Origin: an uncultured SAR324 cluster bacterium
GTDB lineage: Bacteria; SAR324; NAC60-12
Reading direction: 5' to 3'
NCBI GenBank assembly: GCA_905182865.1
Contig: CAJJCY010000004.1
Coordinates: forward strand, 124,001-188,000
DNA length: 64,000 bases
In this document: positions 35,619 through 43,972 of the stretch, piece by piece
Position numbering within the stretch: the first letter of the stretch is position 1
Layout of the letters: every line of letters begins with the position of its first letter
Position numbers and translations under genes: made by a program
The notes under the pieces: generated by a model
Databases searched by the model: none
Told to the model about the DNA's origin: nothing
The model's input: only the letters and a program-made list of their open reading frames with translations

Positions 35619-35896
35619 TTACTGATTGACTCGACTGCGCAAATCTTTGCCTGTCCTGAACACAGGAAGTTGTTTTGGTTTTACCTCCACAGTTTCTCCT
35701 GTCTTAGGATTCCTTCCAATATATCCTTTATATTTTTTCAGTGTAAAAGAACCAAATCCACGGATTTCTACTTTATCACCGGCACTTAGTGCAGCTTTGA
35801 TACGATCAAAAAAGATACGAACCATTTTGTCCGCTTAATTTTGGATTGTATCCTGTTTTAGTCGCTAAATTCTTCTATTAATTCTGATTTGTTCAT
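35619..35896 (-). CDS. ihfB: IHF/HU-family DNA-binding protein, two single-base insertions
   Basis: The C-terminal 68 residues (MVRIFFDRIKAALSAGDKVEIRGFGSFTLKKYKG, ending VFRTGKDLRSRVNQ) are an IHF-beta/HU fold with GRNPKTGE of the DNA-binding arm. The N-terminus lies in other frames. From the ATG at 35896, MNKSELIEE is followed by an extra T (GAATTTAGCG). Then TKTGYNPKLSGQ is followed by an extra A (CAAAATGG). Removing both gives a continuous 91-residue protein, the normal size. Both insertions are in homopolymers. IHF/HU bends DNA in replication, recombination and transcription. Confidence 0.82.
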
Positions 35897-36015
35897 AATT
35901 ATATAATTTTAATTGTTATTTACACAAATTTAAAAGGATTACTTCTTTGAAAAAAACTTGATGATGTAAAGTTAGGGTAAAATGAAAAAATATCAAGTGA
36001 TTTAGTAAATTATTT

Positions 36016-37782
36016 TTATATTGATTGAATTTGCAGTTCACGACGATAATGGTCGAAGAGTGTTGATTTAGAAAGCATACCTAAAAATTGATCACCTTCT
36101 ACTACAGGTAATGACCAGGCTTTAGAGGTTTCAAACTTGTCTAATGCGGCACTGATTGGCTCATTTAGGCTGATTAAGGGCAGATTACGCATTACTGATC
36201 CCATTGTCACTAAATCATAAAGACTTATGTCAAAAAGATGAGGACGGATGTCATCAAGAAAAACAACTCCCACACATTTATTTTCATTATTCAGAACAGG
36301 GAAATAGTTTCGACGTGCCTTCTTGAATTCCTCAATAAAATTTCTCAAAAGCAGATCTTCACGAATAGTTATGAAATCCTTGTCCAAAATATCTCCAATA
36401 TTCAGATGATGCAGCAAGTAACGATCAGTTCCACGCTTGATCAAACTACCCTGTTTAATCAAATCCTGGGTATAGACTGAACCGATCTCGAAAAATGAAC
36501 TTACAACCATTGCACTGCTTGCAGTTAACATCAACGGCAAAATCATTGAATAACCTCGAGTTACTTCCATAACTAGGAAAATTCCCGTCAGTGGTCCGTG
36601 CATGACACCTGCAACCATTCCTGCCATACCTGCTAGTGCAAAAGCAGCATCTTCAGCAACCCCGTCCAGTGGGAGTGAATGCATGATCATTCCAAAAGCC
36701 AATCCCACACCACTGCCAATCACAAGGCTGGGCGCAAAAACTCCTCCGATGCCGCCACTACCGAGAGTCATCCCGCAGGCAAGAAATTTGAGCAGTACAA
36801 AAAGCAGAACAAAAGCAAGTTCCGGACGAATTGAATCAGTCAGAAAGACTTGAGTGGCTGAGTATCCTTCTGACAACACTTCAGGCATAAAATAACCTAA
36901 TGTTCCTACAAACAGCCCACCAATTGCGGCACGTATCCAATGATGAAGAGAGACTTTTGTAAAAAATTTTTCCCATAACAACAAACTTCGGGTAAACAAT
37001 ATGGAGATGACTCCTGTCACAGCCCCAAGTACAAAGCAAGCAAGTAACGAGGTGAGGGAAAAACCAGCTATTTCCTGAAAGAAAGCAATCTTATTTCCAG
37101 TTATCCAGCGACTGAGTTCTGTTGCAGAAACAGCTGCAATGATCGTGGGTAAAATAGTTAAATACGTCCATTCTCCTATAATTATTTCTAATGAAAAAAT
37201 AAGACCTGTAAGTGGGGCATTGAAAATTCCTGCAACTGCACCTGCTGCTCCGTAACCAACAAGCAGTTTTTTGTGACGTTCATTCATGTTAAGCCAGCGT
37301 CCCAGTGTTGAACCCAGTGCGGCACCAATACTCACTATTGGACCTTCCAAACCGGTTGAACCTCCACTACCTACTGTCAGAAAGCTTCCGAAGAATCGCG
37401 AGAAAATCATGCGTCTCCTGAGACCTTCTGATCCCATTGCTATGGCCTTTATTACATCTGACACTCCATGTCCTGCAGAGTCATGCATGAGAGATCGCAC
37501 CAAAAATACAGCAATTCCTGCTCCCAGAGCAGGAAAAAATATGGCTTGCCAACCTAAGTCTAAGTCGCTTATGAAGAGTCTTAGAGAATGTACACTCCAG
37601 TTAAGTCCGACTGCAAGAACTCCGCAACCAAGACCGATTACCAATGCTACAGTCATCATCACCACAGCTTCCCTGGCAGAAACAGCCTGGTAACGTGAAA
37701 GTAGATCGGTGTCAGATCCAGCCAAACTGCGCGAAAGGAATTTGTTAAGCTTTCTCTGCCAGTGTTTTTTGAAATTGTTCAA
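36016..37782 (-). CDS. ClC-type chloride channel/antiporter with CBS domains
   Basis: 588 residues. The ClC membrane domain carries the selectivity-filter motifs GSGGSTGLEGPIVSIG, FNAPLTGLIFSLEI and GSGGIGGVFAPSLVIGSGVG. These are followed by a cytosolic CBS pair (about residues 455-580: ILDKDFITIREDLLLRNFIEEF and TMGSVMRNLPLISLNEPISAAL). Glu in the GLEGP position is present, as in H+/Cl- antiporters. The start appears to be TTG at 37782, inside the upstream HTH-PTS gene (38-base overlap). A start further in is possible because the first 35 residues are poorly conserved. The overlap suggests coupled expression. Confidence 0.92.
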   Translation of the reverse strand: MNNFKKHWQRKLNKFLSRSLAGSDTDLLSRYQAVSAREAVVMMTVALVIGLGCGVLAVGLNWSVHSLRLFISDLDLGWQAIFFPALGAGIAVFLVRSLMHDSAGHGVSDVIKAIAMGSEGLRRRMIFSRFFGSFLTVGSGGSTGLEGPIVSIGAALGSTLGRWLNMNERHKKLLVGYGAAGAVAGIFNAPLTGLIFSLEIIIGEWTYLTILPTIIAAVSATELSRWITGNKIAFFQEIAGFSLTSLLACFVLGAVTGVISILFTRSLLLWEKFFTKVSLHHWIRAAIGGLFVGTLGYFMPEVLSEGYSATQVFLTDSIRPELAFVLLFVLLKFLACGMTLGSGGIGGVFAPSLVIGSGVGLAFGMIMHSLPLDGVAEDAAFALAGMAGMVAGVMHGPLTGIFLVMEVTRGYSMILPLMLTASSAMVVSSFFEIGSVYTQDLIKQGSLIKRGTDRYLLHHLNIGDILDKDFITIREDLLLRNFIEEFKKARRNYFPVLNNENKCVGVVFLDDIRPHLFDISLYDLVTMGSVMRNLPLISLNEPISAALDKFETSKAWSLPVVEGDQFLGMLSKSTLFDHYRRELQIQSI

Positions 37783-38425
37783 CTAGATTATCTAATGAAG
37801 GTGAATTGTTGAGAAAGTCAATAATCTGCGATTGACTTAGAATACGTGCAAGTTGGGAAATAAGTTGAAGATGGTGAAAAGAATCAACACTCAAAAGTAC
37901 AAATACAACAAAAACGGGTAAACCGTCCGGTGCCATAAAATCCAATGAGTTTTCTAAAAAAAATGTACCTACCATGGATTTATTTATTTGTTTACCTAGT
38001 GGTGTTTTACAATGCGGAATCGCAATTCCGTTACCAATTCCGGTTGAAGAAAGATGTTCCCTTTGCAAAAGCAATTCGGCTAATGAGTCTCCAATAGGTT
38101 GAGGCAAATCCATTTGTACTGAAACTTGCTGAAAAAGTGATTCTATTGAACTTGATGGAACAGCATGAAAAACATTTCCTGTTCTGAGAGCTTCAATCAA
38201 GCGTGACTGAGAAACATGTTCTTTGCTCTTTCGGGATCTTCTTTTGTGTTCTTCTAGGTGTATGTGTTTTGAATCAGCCCAGGAAATTAGAGTAGATTGA
38301 TTAAAGTAATATTTCCCACGACGAATTCTGCAAGGAATATCACCCTGACGTATCCAACGATAAATAGTTGCTTCAGGAACATGCAGTAACTGAACAACAT
38401 CTGAAACAACCAACCATTTAGACAT
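37745..38425 (-). CDS. HTH (excisionase-type) plus PTS EIIA-like regulatory fusion
   Basis: 226 residues: an N-terminal MerR/excisionase-type helix-turn-helix (SDVVQLLHVPEATIYRWIRQGDIPCRIRRGKYYF, residues 8-41) joined by a basic linker to a PTS IIA (PtsN-type) domain. The IIA part has LLLQREHLSSTGIGNGIAIPHCKTPLG with the phospho-accepting His in AIPHCK. VVFVLLSVDSFHHLQLISQLARIL follows. This looks like a phosphotransfer-sensing regulator, known mainly in deltaproteobacteria. It overlaps the ClC gene by 38 bases, so it may govern ion transport. Targets are unknown. Confidence 0.85.
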   Translation of the reverse strand: MSKWLVVSDVVQLLHVPEATIYRWIRQGDIPCRIRRGKYYFNQSTLISWADSKHIHLEEHKRRSRKSKEHVSQSRLIEALRTGNVFHAVPSSSIESLFQQVSVQMDLPQPIGDSLAELLLQREHLSSTGIGNGIAIPHCKTPLGKQINKSMVGTFFLENSLDFMAPDGLPVFVVFVLLSVDSFHHLQLISQLARILSQSQIIDFLNNSPSLDNLVEQFQKTLAEKA

Positions 38426-38709
38426 GTATAATTAAAAGACAAAAATATTTAATGAAAAGGGGTTATAATATTTGGAGTAATTAGTTTAACAGTATTAACT
38501 GTCTTTGTGAAGAAGTGGGATCTATATAAATTAAATTATTAAAAGTTTAAAATTGGTGCATTATTTATGAAAATCAATTACAATTTTCTGACAAAAGTTA
38601 CTTAGAAAGAAATTCTAAGGTAATTTTAAGGTAAAATTAATAAATAAGACACTATTTCAAATCCAATGTCTTGATTTTAGCCTAAAAACTTTAGATAAAT
38701 ACTCCTTAT

Positions 38710-38800
38710 GGCTGGGGGTGCGCAATCGAAAATTTTGAACCGTGCCAGATCCTAGCGGAAGCAGCACTAAGATTTCGTAGATGTGCCGCATTCCTCAGCC
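38710..38800 (+). ncRNA. ffs: Signal recognition particle RNA (4.5S type)
   Basis: GGCTGGGGGTGCG at 38710-38722 pairs with CGCATTCCTCAGCC at 38787-38800 as a closing helix. The apical part carries the conserved GTGCCAGATCC...AGCGGAAGCAGCAC core, the Ffh-binding symmetric loop and tetraloop region. Length is about 91 bases. The gene is just upstream of dnaX, the same ffs-dnaX-ybaB order as in many bacteria. The region 38426-38709 holds no other recognisable gene. Confidence 0.9.
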
Positions 38801-38828
38801 TCTCTTCGTAAATATTGGAATTCCTCTC

Positions 38829-40815
38829 ATGTCTTATGTCGTTCTGGCACGCAAGTTACGCCCTTCACGTTTTGACGATCTGATTGGGCAAGAAACTACA
38901 GCCCAGACTTTACGCAATGCAGTTCTTTCAGATAGAGTTGCTCATGCCTTTTTATTTACTGGTACGCGTGGCGTTGGCAAAACAACATCAGCTCGCATCT
39001 TAGCTCGTACGCTCAATTGTAAAGACAAAGCAGATGTCCTAGTGCCATGTGGTCAATGTCAAAGCTGTAAAGAAATCGAATCAAAACGCATCTGCAGATG
39101 TTATCGAGATAGATGCTGCCTCCAACCGTGGAATTGAAAATATTCGTGAGTTGCGTGAAAACGTAAATTATGTACCGGCAAAATGCCGCTTCAAAATATA
39201 TATCATTGATGAGGTGCACATGCTTAGTAAACAAGCATTTAATGCACTTCTTAAAACACTGGAAGAACCACCTCCGTATGTTAAATTTATTTTAGCAACC
39301 ACTGAAAAAAATAAAATTATACCCACTCAAATATGATTTTAGATTTATGATTTTTTAAGAATTTCAATAAAAAAAATGGCAGATTTTCTTGAAACAGTTG
39401 TCAAGAATGAAAATCTCGAGTTGTCACGCAAGGCTATTGAAATGATCTGTAGGAATTCAGTAGGCGGAATGAGGGATGCACTGACTGCACTTGATCAAAT
39501 TCTAAGTTTTACGGGAACATCTGCGACTGATCAAAAAGTAGCCCAGATTTTGGGGATACTGGACAATGAATCCAGGTTTGCATTTATTAAGGCTCTTCTG
39601 GAAAAAAAAGATGGTGAGGCAATAAGTTATTTCCAGAAACTTCAAGAACATGGACATGATGTAAATGATGTATTATCTGATTTGTTACAAACCATTAAAA
39701 CTATTTCACTTGTAAGGACACTTGGTATGAATCAAGCTCTTTTTCAAGATATTCCTGCTGATGATCTGGAAACATTTTCTACTTTAAGCAAAATTGTCAG
39801 TGCCGATGAGTTACAGCAGATTTTTCATATTCTGTTGGAGTTGGAAGAACAGATGAAGCGTAGTGCACATGCTAAGATTTGTTTTGAAATGGCGATTCTA
39901 CAAATTTCATCCATTGAGCCTCTAGTCGGCCTTCCGGAGATTATCAGTGAAATACAAAATATACGTAAAAGTAAGTCTGCCGGAAACTCAAATACAGATT
40001 CAGTAATTGAAGGTCCAGCGGAACTCTCAGGGCTGGAAAAAGATAATTCCAGAGCAAATCAGCAGCACTCAATTTTAAAAATGTCCGAAGCTGACAAACC
40101 ATTAACGGACGCAACTGTAATTAAAAACATTCTGAAGTCAGACAAGACGGAGTCAGCTACTGCTGAACTTGCCAAGTTGAATGAAAGTTCTTCTGAACCA
40201 AAAATGACTGAAAAGCAGCATTCTGTTACAAATCAAGATAATTATTCTCATGTTGATGAAGAAAATCCATATGTTGCAGAAACAGAAGTGTCCCAGGTAA
40301 AAGCTGAACAAACTGAAAATGCAGATAAGGAAATGTCACCGGAAGTTCAGAATAATATTAATCAAAATCAAGAAATTGTAAAACTTGCTGCCAATAAAAA
40401 CATTGAAGAAACTTCAATGGAACCTTCGGAAGAATGGTGTAACTTTTCAGAAGAAGTTCAAAAAATGTCATCAAAGCTGGCCAGTTTTGTTCGCAATGCG
40501 GTCCCTCATAATTTGACAGGATCACAATTAATACTTTCTTTCAAAAACGGAAATTATTCATCTATGATGACTGAAGATAACAGAGAGTTACTGGAAAAAA
40601 TTGCTTCCGACTGGACTGGCCATTCTGTTCACGTTAGTTGTGAAATTACTCCAATATCTGCATCTCAGCTAACTATAGTAGAACATGAACAAATACTTTT
40701 AGAGAGAAAAAATGAACTTAAGCGAAAGAATGCAAGAGCATTTCCGCAGGTCAAAGATATTCTTTCTGTGTTTACAAACAGCAGAGTTACAAATATAGAA
40801 TTGTCTGATGCATAA
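38829..40815 (+). CDS. dnaX: DNA polymerase III gamma/tau subunit, one frameshift and one corrupted segment
   Basis: Clamp-loader ATPase. The N-terminus [21 protein letters not shown] and Walker [19 protein letters not shown] are clear, as are zinc-type cysteines CGQCQSC. Near 39074-39082 one extra base breaks the frame. [20 protein letters not shown] and [26 protein letters not shown] follow in the next frame. At 39325-39345 the expected ILSRCQ segment is replaced by sequence with TGA and TAG, yet the frame resumes at [19 protein letters not shown]. The C-terminal part to 40815 is an acidic linker plus a domain ending [12 protein letters not shown]. The gene is essential, so the breaks are probably sequence errors. 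Confidence 0.88.
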
Positions 40816-40874
40816 AGATAATTTGAACCACAATAATTTATAATAGATTAAACTTTAAACTAAGGGATAAAATT

Positions 40875-41210
40875 ATGATTGATATGAATGAAATGATGAA
40901 AAAGGCTCAGGAACTTTCTGAGACTATGAAACAGCAACAGGAGGAACTTGCAAAACAGATTATTTCTGTTTCTGTTGGTGGAGAGATGGTGAAGATGACT
41001 TTCAATGGAAAGCAGGAAGCAATAAGCATTGAAATTGATCCCGAAGTTGTAGATGCAGATGACATTGAGACTCTACAGGATTTAATCCTTTCTGCAGTCA
41101 ATGAAGGACTCAGACAAAGCCAGCAAAATATGCAGAACTCTCTTGGGCAGGAAATAGGAAAAATGACAGGAGGAGTAGATTTTTCAAGTATTTTAAATCC
41201 AAAATCATAA
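40875..41210 (+). CDS. YbaB/EbfC nucleoid-associated protein
   Basis: 111 residues: MMKKAQELSETMKQQQEELAKQ coiled helix, VSVGGEMVKMTFNGKQEAISIEIDPEVV beta region and DLILSAVNEGLRQSQQNMQNSLG C-terminal helix. These are the full set of YbaB features. It binds DNA as a dimer. It follows dnaX by 59 bases. The usual third gene, recR, is not next; the next gene is lipoate ligase-like at 41447, and the 236-base gap shows no recR remnant. Confidence 0.92.
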   Translation: MIDMNEMMKKAQELSETMKQQQEELAKQIISVSVGGEMVKMTFNGKQEAISIEIDPEVVDADDIETLQDLILSAVNEGLRQSQQNMQNSLGQEIGKMTGGVDFSSILNPKS

Positions 41211-41446
41211 TCAAATATTGTCTGAACGAAAATTAAAACAGTCCGACTTTATTCCAGTTTTAAGTAGGTTTGTAATAGCCAAAGATTTAGTTTTCAGTTT
41301 TCAGATGTCAGCTCAGATTGAAATATAATAGCAAAAGAGCTAACTGTTGAAAGATTTTTTGTTAAGACTATATTGTTTAAATCACAAATAAAAAAGGTTG
41401 TTATTATTGCTTTTAATTTTGTTATTACACTATTTGTTAATTAAAA

Positions 41447-42256
41447 ATGCGAATCTGGCGTCTGATCGAGGACATTCCTCGTACCGGCAGTTTCAATATG
41501 GCAGCAGATCAGGTGCTGTTAGAAAATTATTCTCAGGATGCTAATCCGGTATTTAGAATTTATGACTGGGAATGTACTACTCTTTCACTGGGGCGTAATG
41601 AAATATTGGACGATCTAATTGATTTGGATGTATGCGGGAGACTTGAAATCCCAATTGTCCGCCGTTCAACGGGAGGAAAAGCCGTTTTACATGGTTTTGA
41701 CCTGACTTACTCCATTGTTGGCGGAGTCCTGGATCAGCATTTTTCTGGAGGTGTATTGGACAACTACCGCTATCTGTCAAAAGGATTTTATGCCTTTTTT
41801 AAAAAGTTGGGACTTAATCCTGTATTGAAAGCCATAGACCGTCAAAAGAAAAAATCTTACTCGCATATCTGCTTTGCAGATCCTGCTATATATGAAATAT
41901 TGGTTGAAGGTAGAAAAATTATTGGCAATGCACAACGTGTAAGAAATTTACGCAGTTTTAATTCATCTTCATGCAGAGTGTTTCTTCAGCATGGTTCTAT
42001 TCCTCTCAAAGATTCTATACCCCAGATAATCCAAATATTCCCACATGCAGCAGAGGATGATCTGCGTAGAGAAATGCACTCACTTGAAACTGCGGGGGTT
42101 TTTCCAGGACTTTCCCAAAAAAAATTAAAACAGATGTTTCTGGACTGCCTGCAGGAAACTTTTCAATTAAAATGGGAACGTCAGTTCTGGAGTGTTAAAG
42201 AATTGGAAATGATTTCGGAACATGAAAATTCATTTCAAAACCTTAATATTAATTAG
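41447..42256 (+). CDS. Lipoate-protein ligase/octanoyltransferase family (LplA/LipM-like)
   Basis: 269 residues of the BirA/LplA/LipB superfamily. Motifs are RIYDWECTTLSLGRNE (about residues 38-53), VRRSTGGKAVLHGFDLTYSIV (lipoyl/octanoyl-AMP binding), ICFADPAIYEILVEGRKIIGNAQRV and LQHGSIPL. The Cys in CFADPA lies near the position of the LipM catalytic Cys, and the C-terminal accessory domain of LplA is absent. An octanoyltransferase (LipM-like) role is therefore as likely as lipoate ligase. It would serve lipoylated proteins such as GcvH, relevant to glycine cleavage in the betaine pathway, though this is inference. Confidence 0.85.
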   Translation: MRIWRLIEDIPRTGSFNMAADQVLLENYSQDANPVFRIYDWECTTLSLGRNEILDDLIDLDVCGRLEIPIVRRSTGGKAVLHGFDLTYSIVGGVLDQHFSGGVLDNYRYLSKGFYAFFKKLGLNPVLKAIDRQKKKSYSHICFADPAIYEILVEGRKIIGNAQRVRNLRSFNSSSCRVFLQHGSIPLKDSIPQIIQIFPHAAEDDLRREMHSLETAGVFPGLSQKKLKQMFLDCLQETFQLKWERQFWSVKELEMISEHENSFQNLNIN

Positions 42257-42691
42257 TGTTGTAATTCTATAGGGGTCACTGACAGCTAAATTCAGCAGAA
42301 GTCGTTATAAATTTAGGTTATAGACTTCAATTTAAAGACTGTGAACAATTTCAACTGTTATCTGTAACATTATTTTCTTTCATAGTTAAAACTATTTTAA
42401 TCAAAAGTAAAATCCATGGTGTAGCATGCATTATTAAATCGAACCAATCGATAGGCTTAACAAGGGTTACAGAATTTTTTTAATTTTACACACACGTGGG
42501 GGATAGGGAACAATTGAGCAAGTCCCAAAATAAGAAAAAACAGGATTACCATCGACCATGGAAGTTTAACCACTAATTCACTTATAGACTTCAAAATAGG
42601 TGTTTATAGTTACAAAAAATTGATATCAGGCTTAATGTAAGTATGTTAACCAAATGGTATCACAACCTTAAAGGACAGATACATTTTATTA
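42257..42691. other. Intergenic region with no recognised content
   Basis: 435 AT-rich bases between two convergent genes. I checked both strands for a short gene, tRNA-like fold, repeat or strong hairpin and saw none. Confidence 0.5.
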
Positions 42692-43174
42692 TTAGAGCCA
42701 TTTGTACATGAGTAATGCATCCACATAACCAAGTTTTGGATGCAGGAATGCTTTGGTAATTCTTCCGACAGTTTCAAATTCCAATCTGGTCCATAACCGG
42801 ATTGCCTGCTCATTACTGACTACTACGAGGTTGAATTGCATTGCTTTGTAGTCCAGCTCTTTGGCTACTTTTTGTGAGTGTTCACACATCAGTGTTGCCA
42901 ATCCTTTCCTTCTGGCGTCGGGCGAAACCATATAACCGCAGTTGCAAACATGACTGCCTTGGCCAATATTATTTGGTTTTAGATAGTAAGTTCCAAAAAT
43001 GTGCTGCTGTTCAACGCAGACAAAGGTTTTGTGTGGCTGCTCCATCCAAATTTGAAAAGCTTCTTCTTTACTTGTCTCTACTGGATAAGCATAGGTTTCA
43101 CCTGCAGAAACAATATGCTGAAAAATAATCCAAATCTGTTCAAAGTCCTCTTTTACAGCTTCACGAATTTTCAT
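42692..43174 (-). CDS. GNAT-family N-acetyltransferase
   Basis: 160 residues: MKIREAVKEDFEQIWIIFQHIV start typical of GNAT fold, then acetyl-CoA-binding region CNCGYMVSPDARRKGLATLMCEHS (motif A, R/Q-x-x-G-x-A form) and NLVVVSNEQAIRLWTRLEFETVG (motif B). FETVGRITKAFLHPKLGYVDALLMYKWL is typical of the phosphinothricin/RimI-like branch. Substrate is unknown. It is 14 bases from the LysE gene and on the same strand, so the pair may be cotranscribed. Confidence 0.88.
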   Translation of the reverse strand: MKIREAVKEDFEQIWIIFQHIVSAGETYAYPVETSKEEAFQIWMEQPHKTFVCVEQQHIFGTYYLKPNNIGQGSHVCNCGYMVSPDARRKGLATLMCEHSQKVAKELDYKAMQFNLVVVSNEQAIRLWTRLEFETVGRITKAFLHPKLGYVDALLMYKWL

Positions 43175-43188
43175 GAATGTTGTCCGTT

Positions 43189-43824
43189 TTAACTCAAAAG
43201 TGTAAATGCTCGCCAGAGCATCCCTCCAGCCAATAAAATCAGCAGTAGCCCCATTATCAGGTCAATACGTTTAGCATTGCGCTGTAGCGCTTTTACAAGT
43301 CCTCCGGAGGAAGCAAGAAATGCAACAAGACAGTACCAGCTTGTATCAACACCTCCCACAGTTAAGACCATTACCAACTGTTCAGTAAAGTCAGCATCAG
43401 GCTGTACGAATTGACTGAAAAGTGCCAATAACCAGACTGCAATTTTAGGATTCAGAAAAGCAATCAAAAAACCTTCACTGAAACCACGGTACCCGGATAT
43501 TGTTGATTGTTTTAGTTCCCCATTATCCTGCTCTCCACCAATACCGGAAATAATCATTTTGCCGCCAAGCAATATTAAAAACAATGATCCAATTATTTGG
43601 GCTATCAGGAATAAATTAGGAACAGTCTTTAACAGAGCAACCAGGCCAGTTATCGCAACCAAAGAATAGAATGTAATACCCAGACCGTGACCGACTCCAC
43701 TCATTAAACCCTGAGTCCTACCTCCGGAGATAGTATTTCGTAAAATTACCGCAAGACTTGGGCCGGGTGACATTGCACCCATGACACAGATTAAAGCTAA
43801 CTGGCTCCATTGTGTAAAATCCAT
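43189..43824 (-). CDS. LysE/RhtB-family amino-acid exporter
   Basis: 211 residues, six expected helices. The start MDFTQWSQLALICVMGAMSPGPSLAVILRNTISGGR contains the family N-terminal motif (SPGPS...G). VGHGLGITFYSLVAITGL, GSLFLILLGGKMIISGI and GFLIAFLNPKIAVWLLALFSQF also match. Export of an amino acid or homoserine-lactone-like metabolite is typical. The substrate is not inferable. Upstream 43825-43972 contains no gene. Confidence 0.9.
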   Translation of the reverse strand: MDFTQWSQLALICVMGAMSPGPSLAVILRNTISGGRTQGLMSGVGHGLGITFYSLVAITGLVALLKTVPNLFLIAQIIGSLFLILLGGKMIISGIGGEQDNGELKQSTISGYRGFSEGFLIAFLNPKIAVWLLALFSQFVQPDADFTEQLVMVLTVGGVDTSWYCLVAFLASSGGLVKALQRNAKRIDLIMGLLLILLAGGMLWRAFTLLS

Positions 43825-43972
43825 TTGTTTACTCTATATTTTACCGCAGAAATTTGTCATTGAAACATTAAATTCGTAATTACTGGTTAAGTAATCCGAG
43901 TTGCAGACAATTGTCAAACAGCAAACTGCATTTAACTCCATGCTTAAAATCTGTTCTTAACTTAGTCATGTT

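Noticed and set aside
39355..39375. Programmed -1 frameshift at the A-run in dnaX, as in E. coli tau/gamma production
   Set aside because: The run is in the ATPase domain, not before the tau-specific domain, and the frame is the same on both sides.
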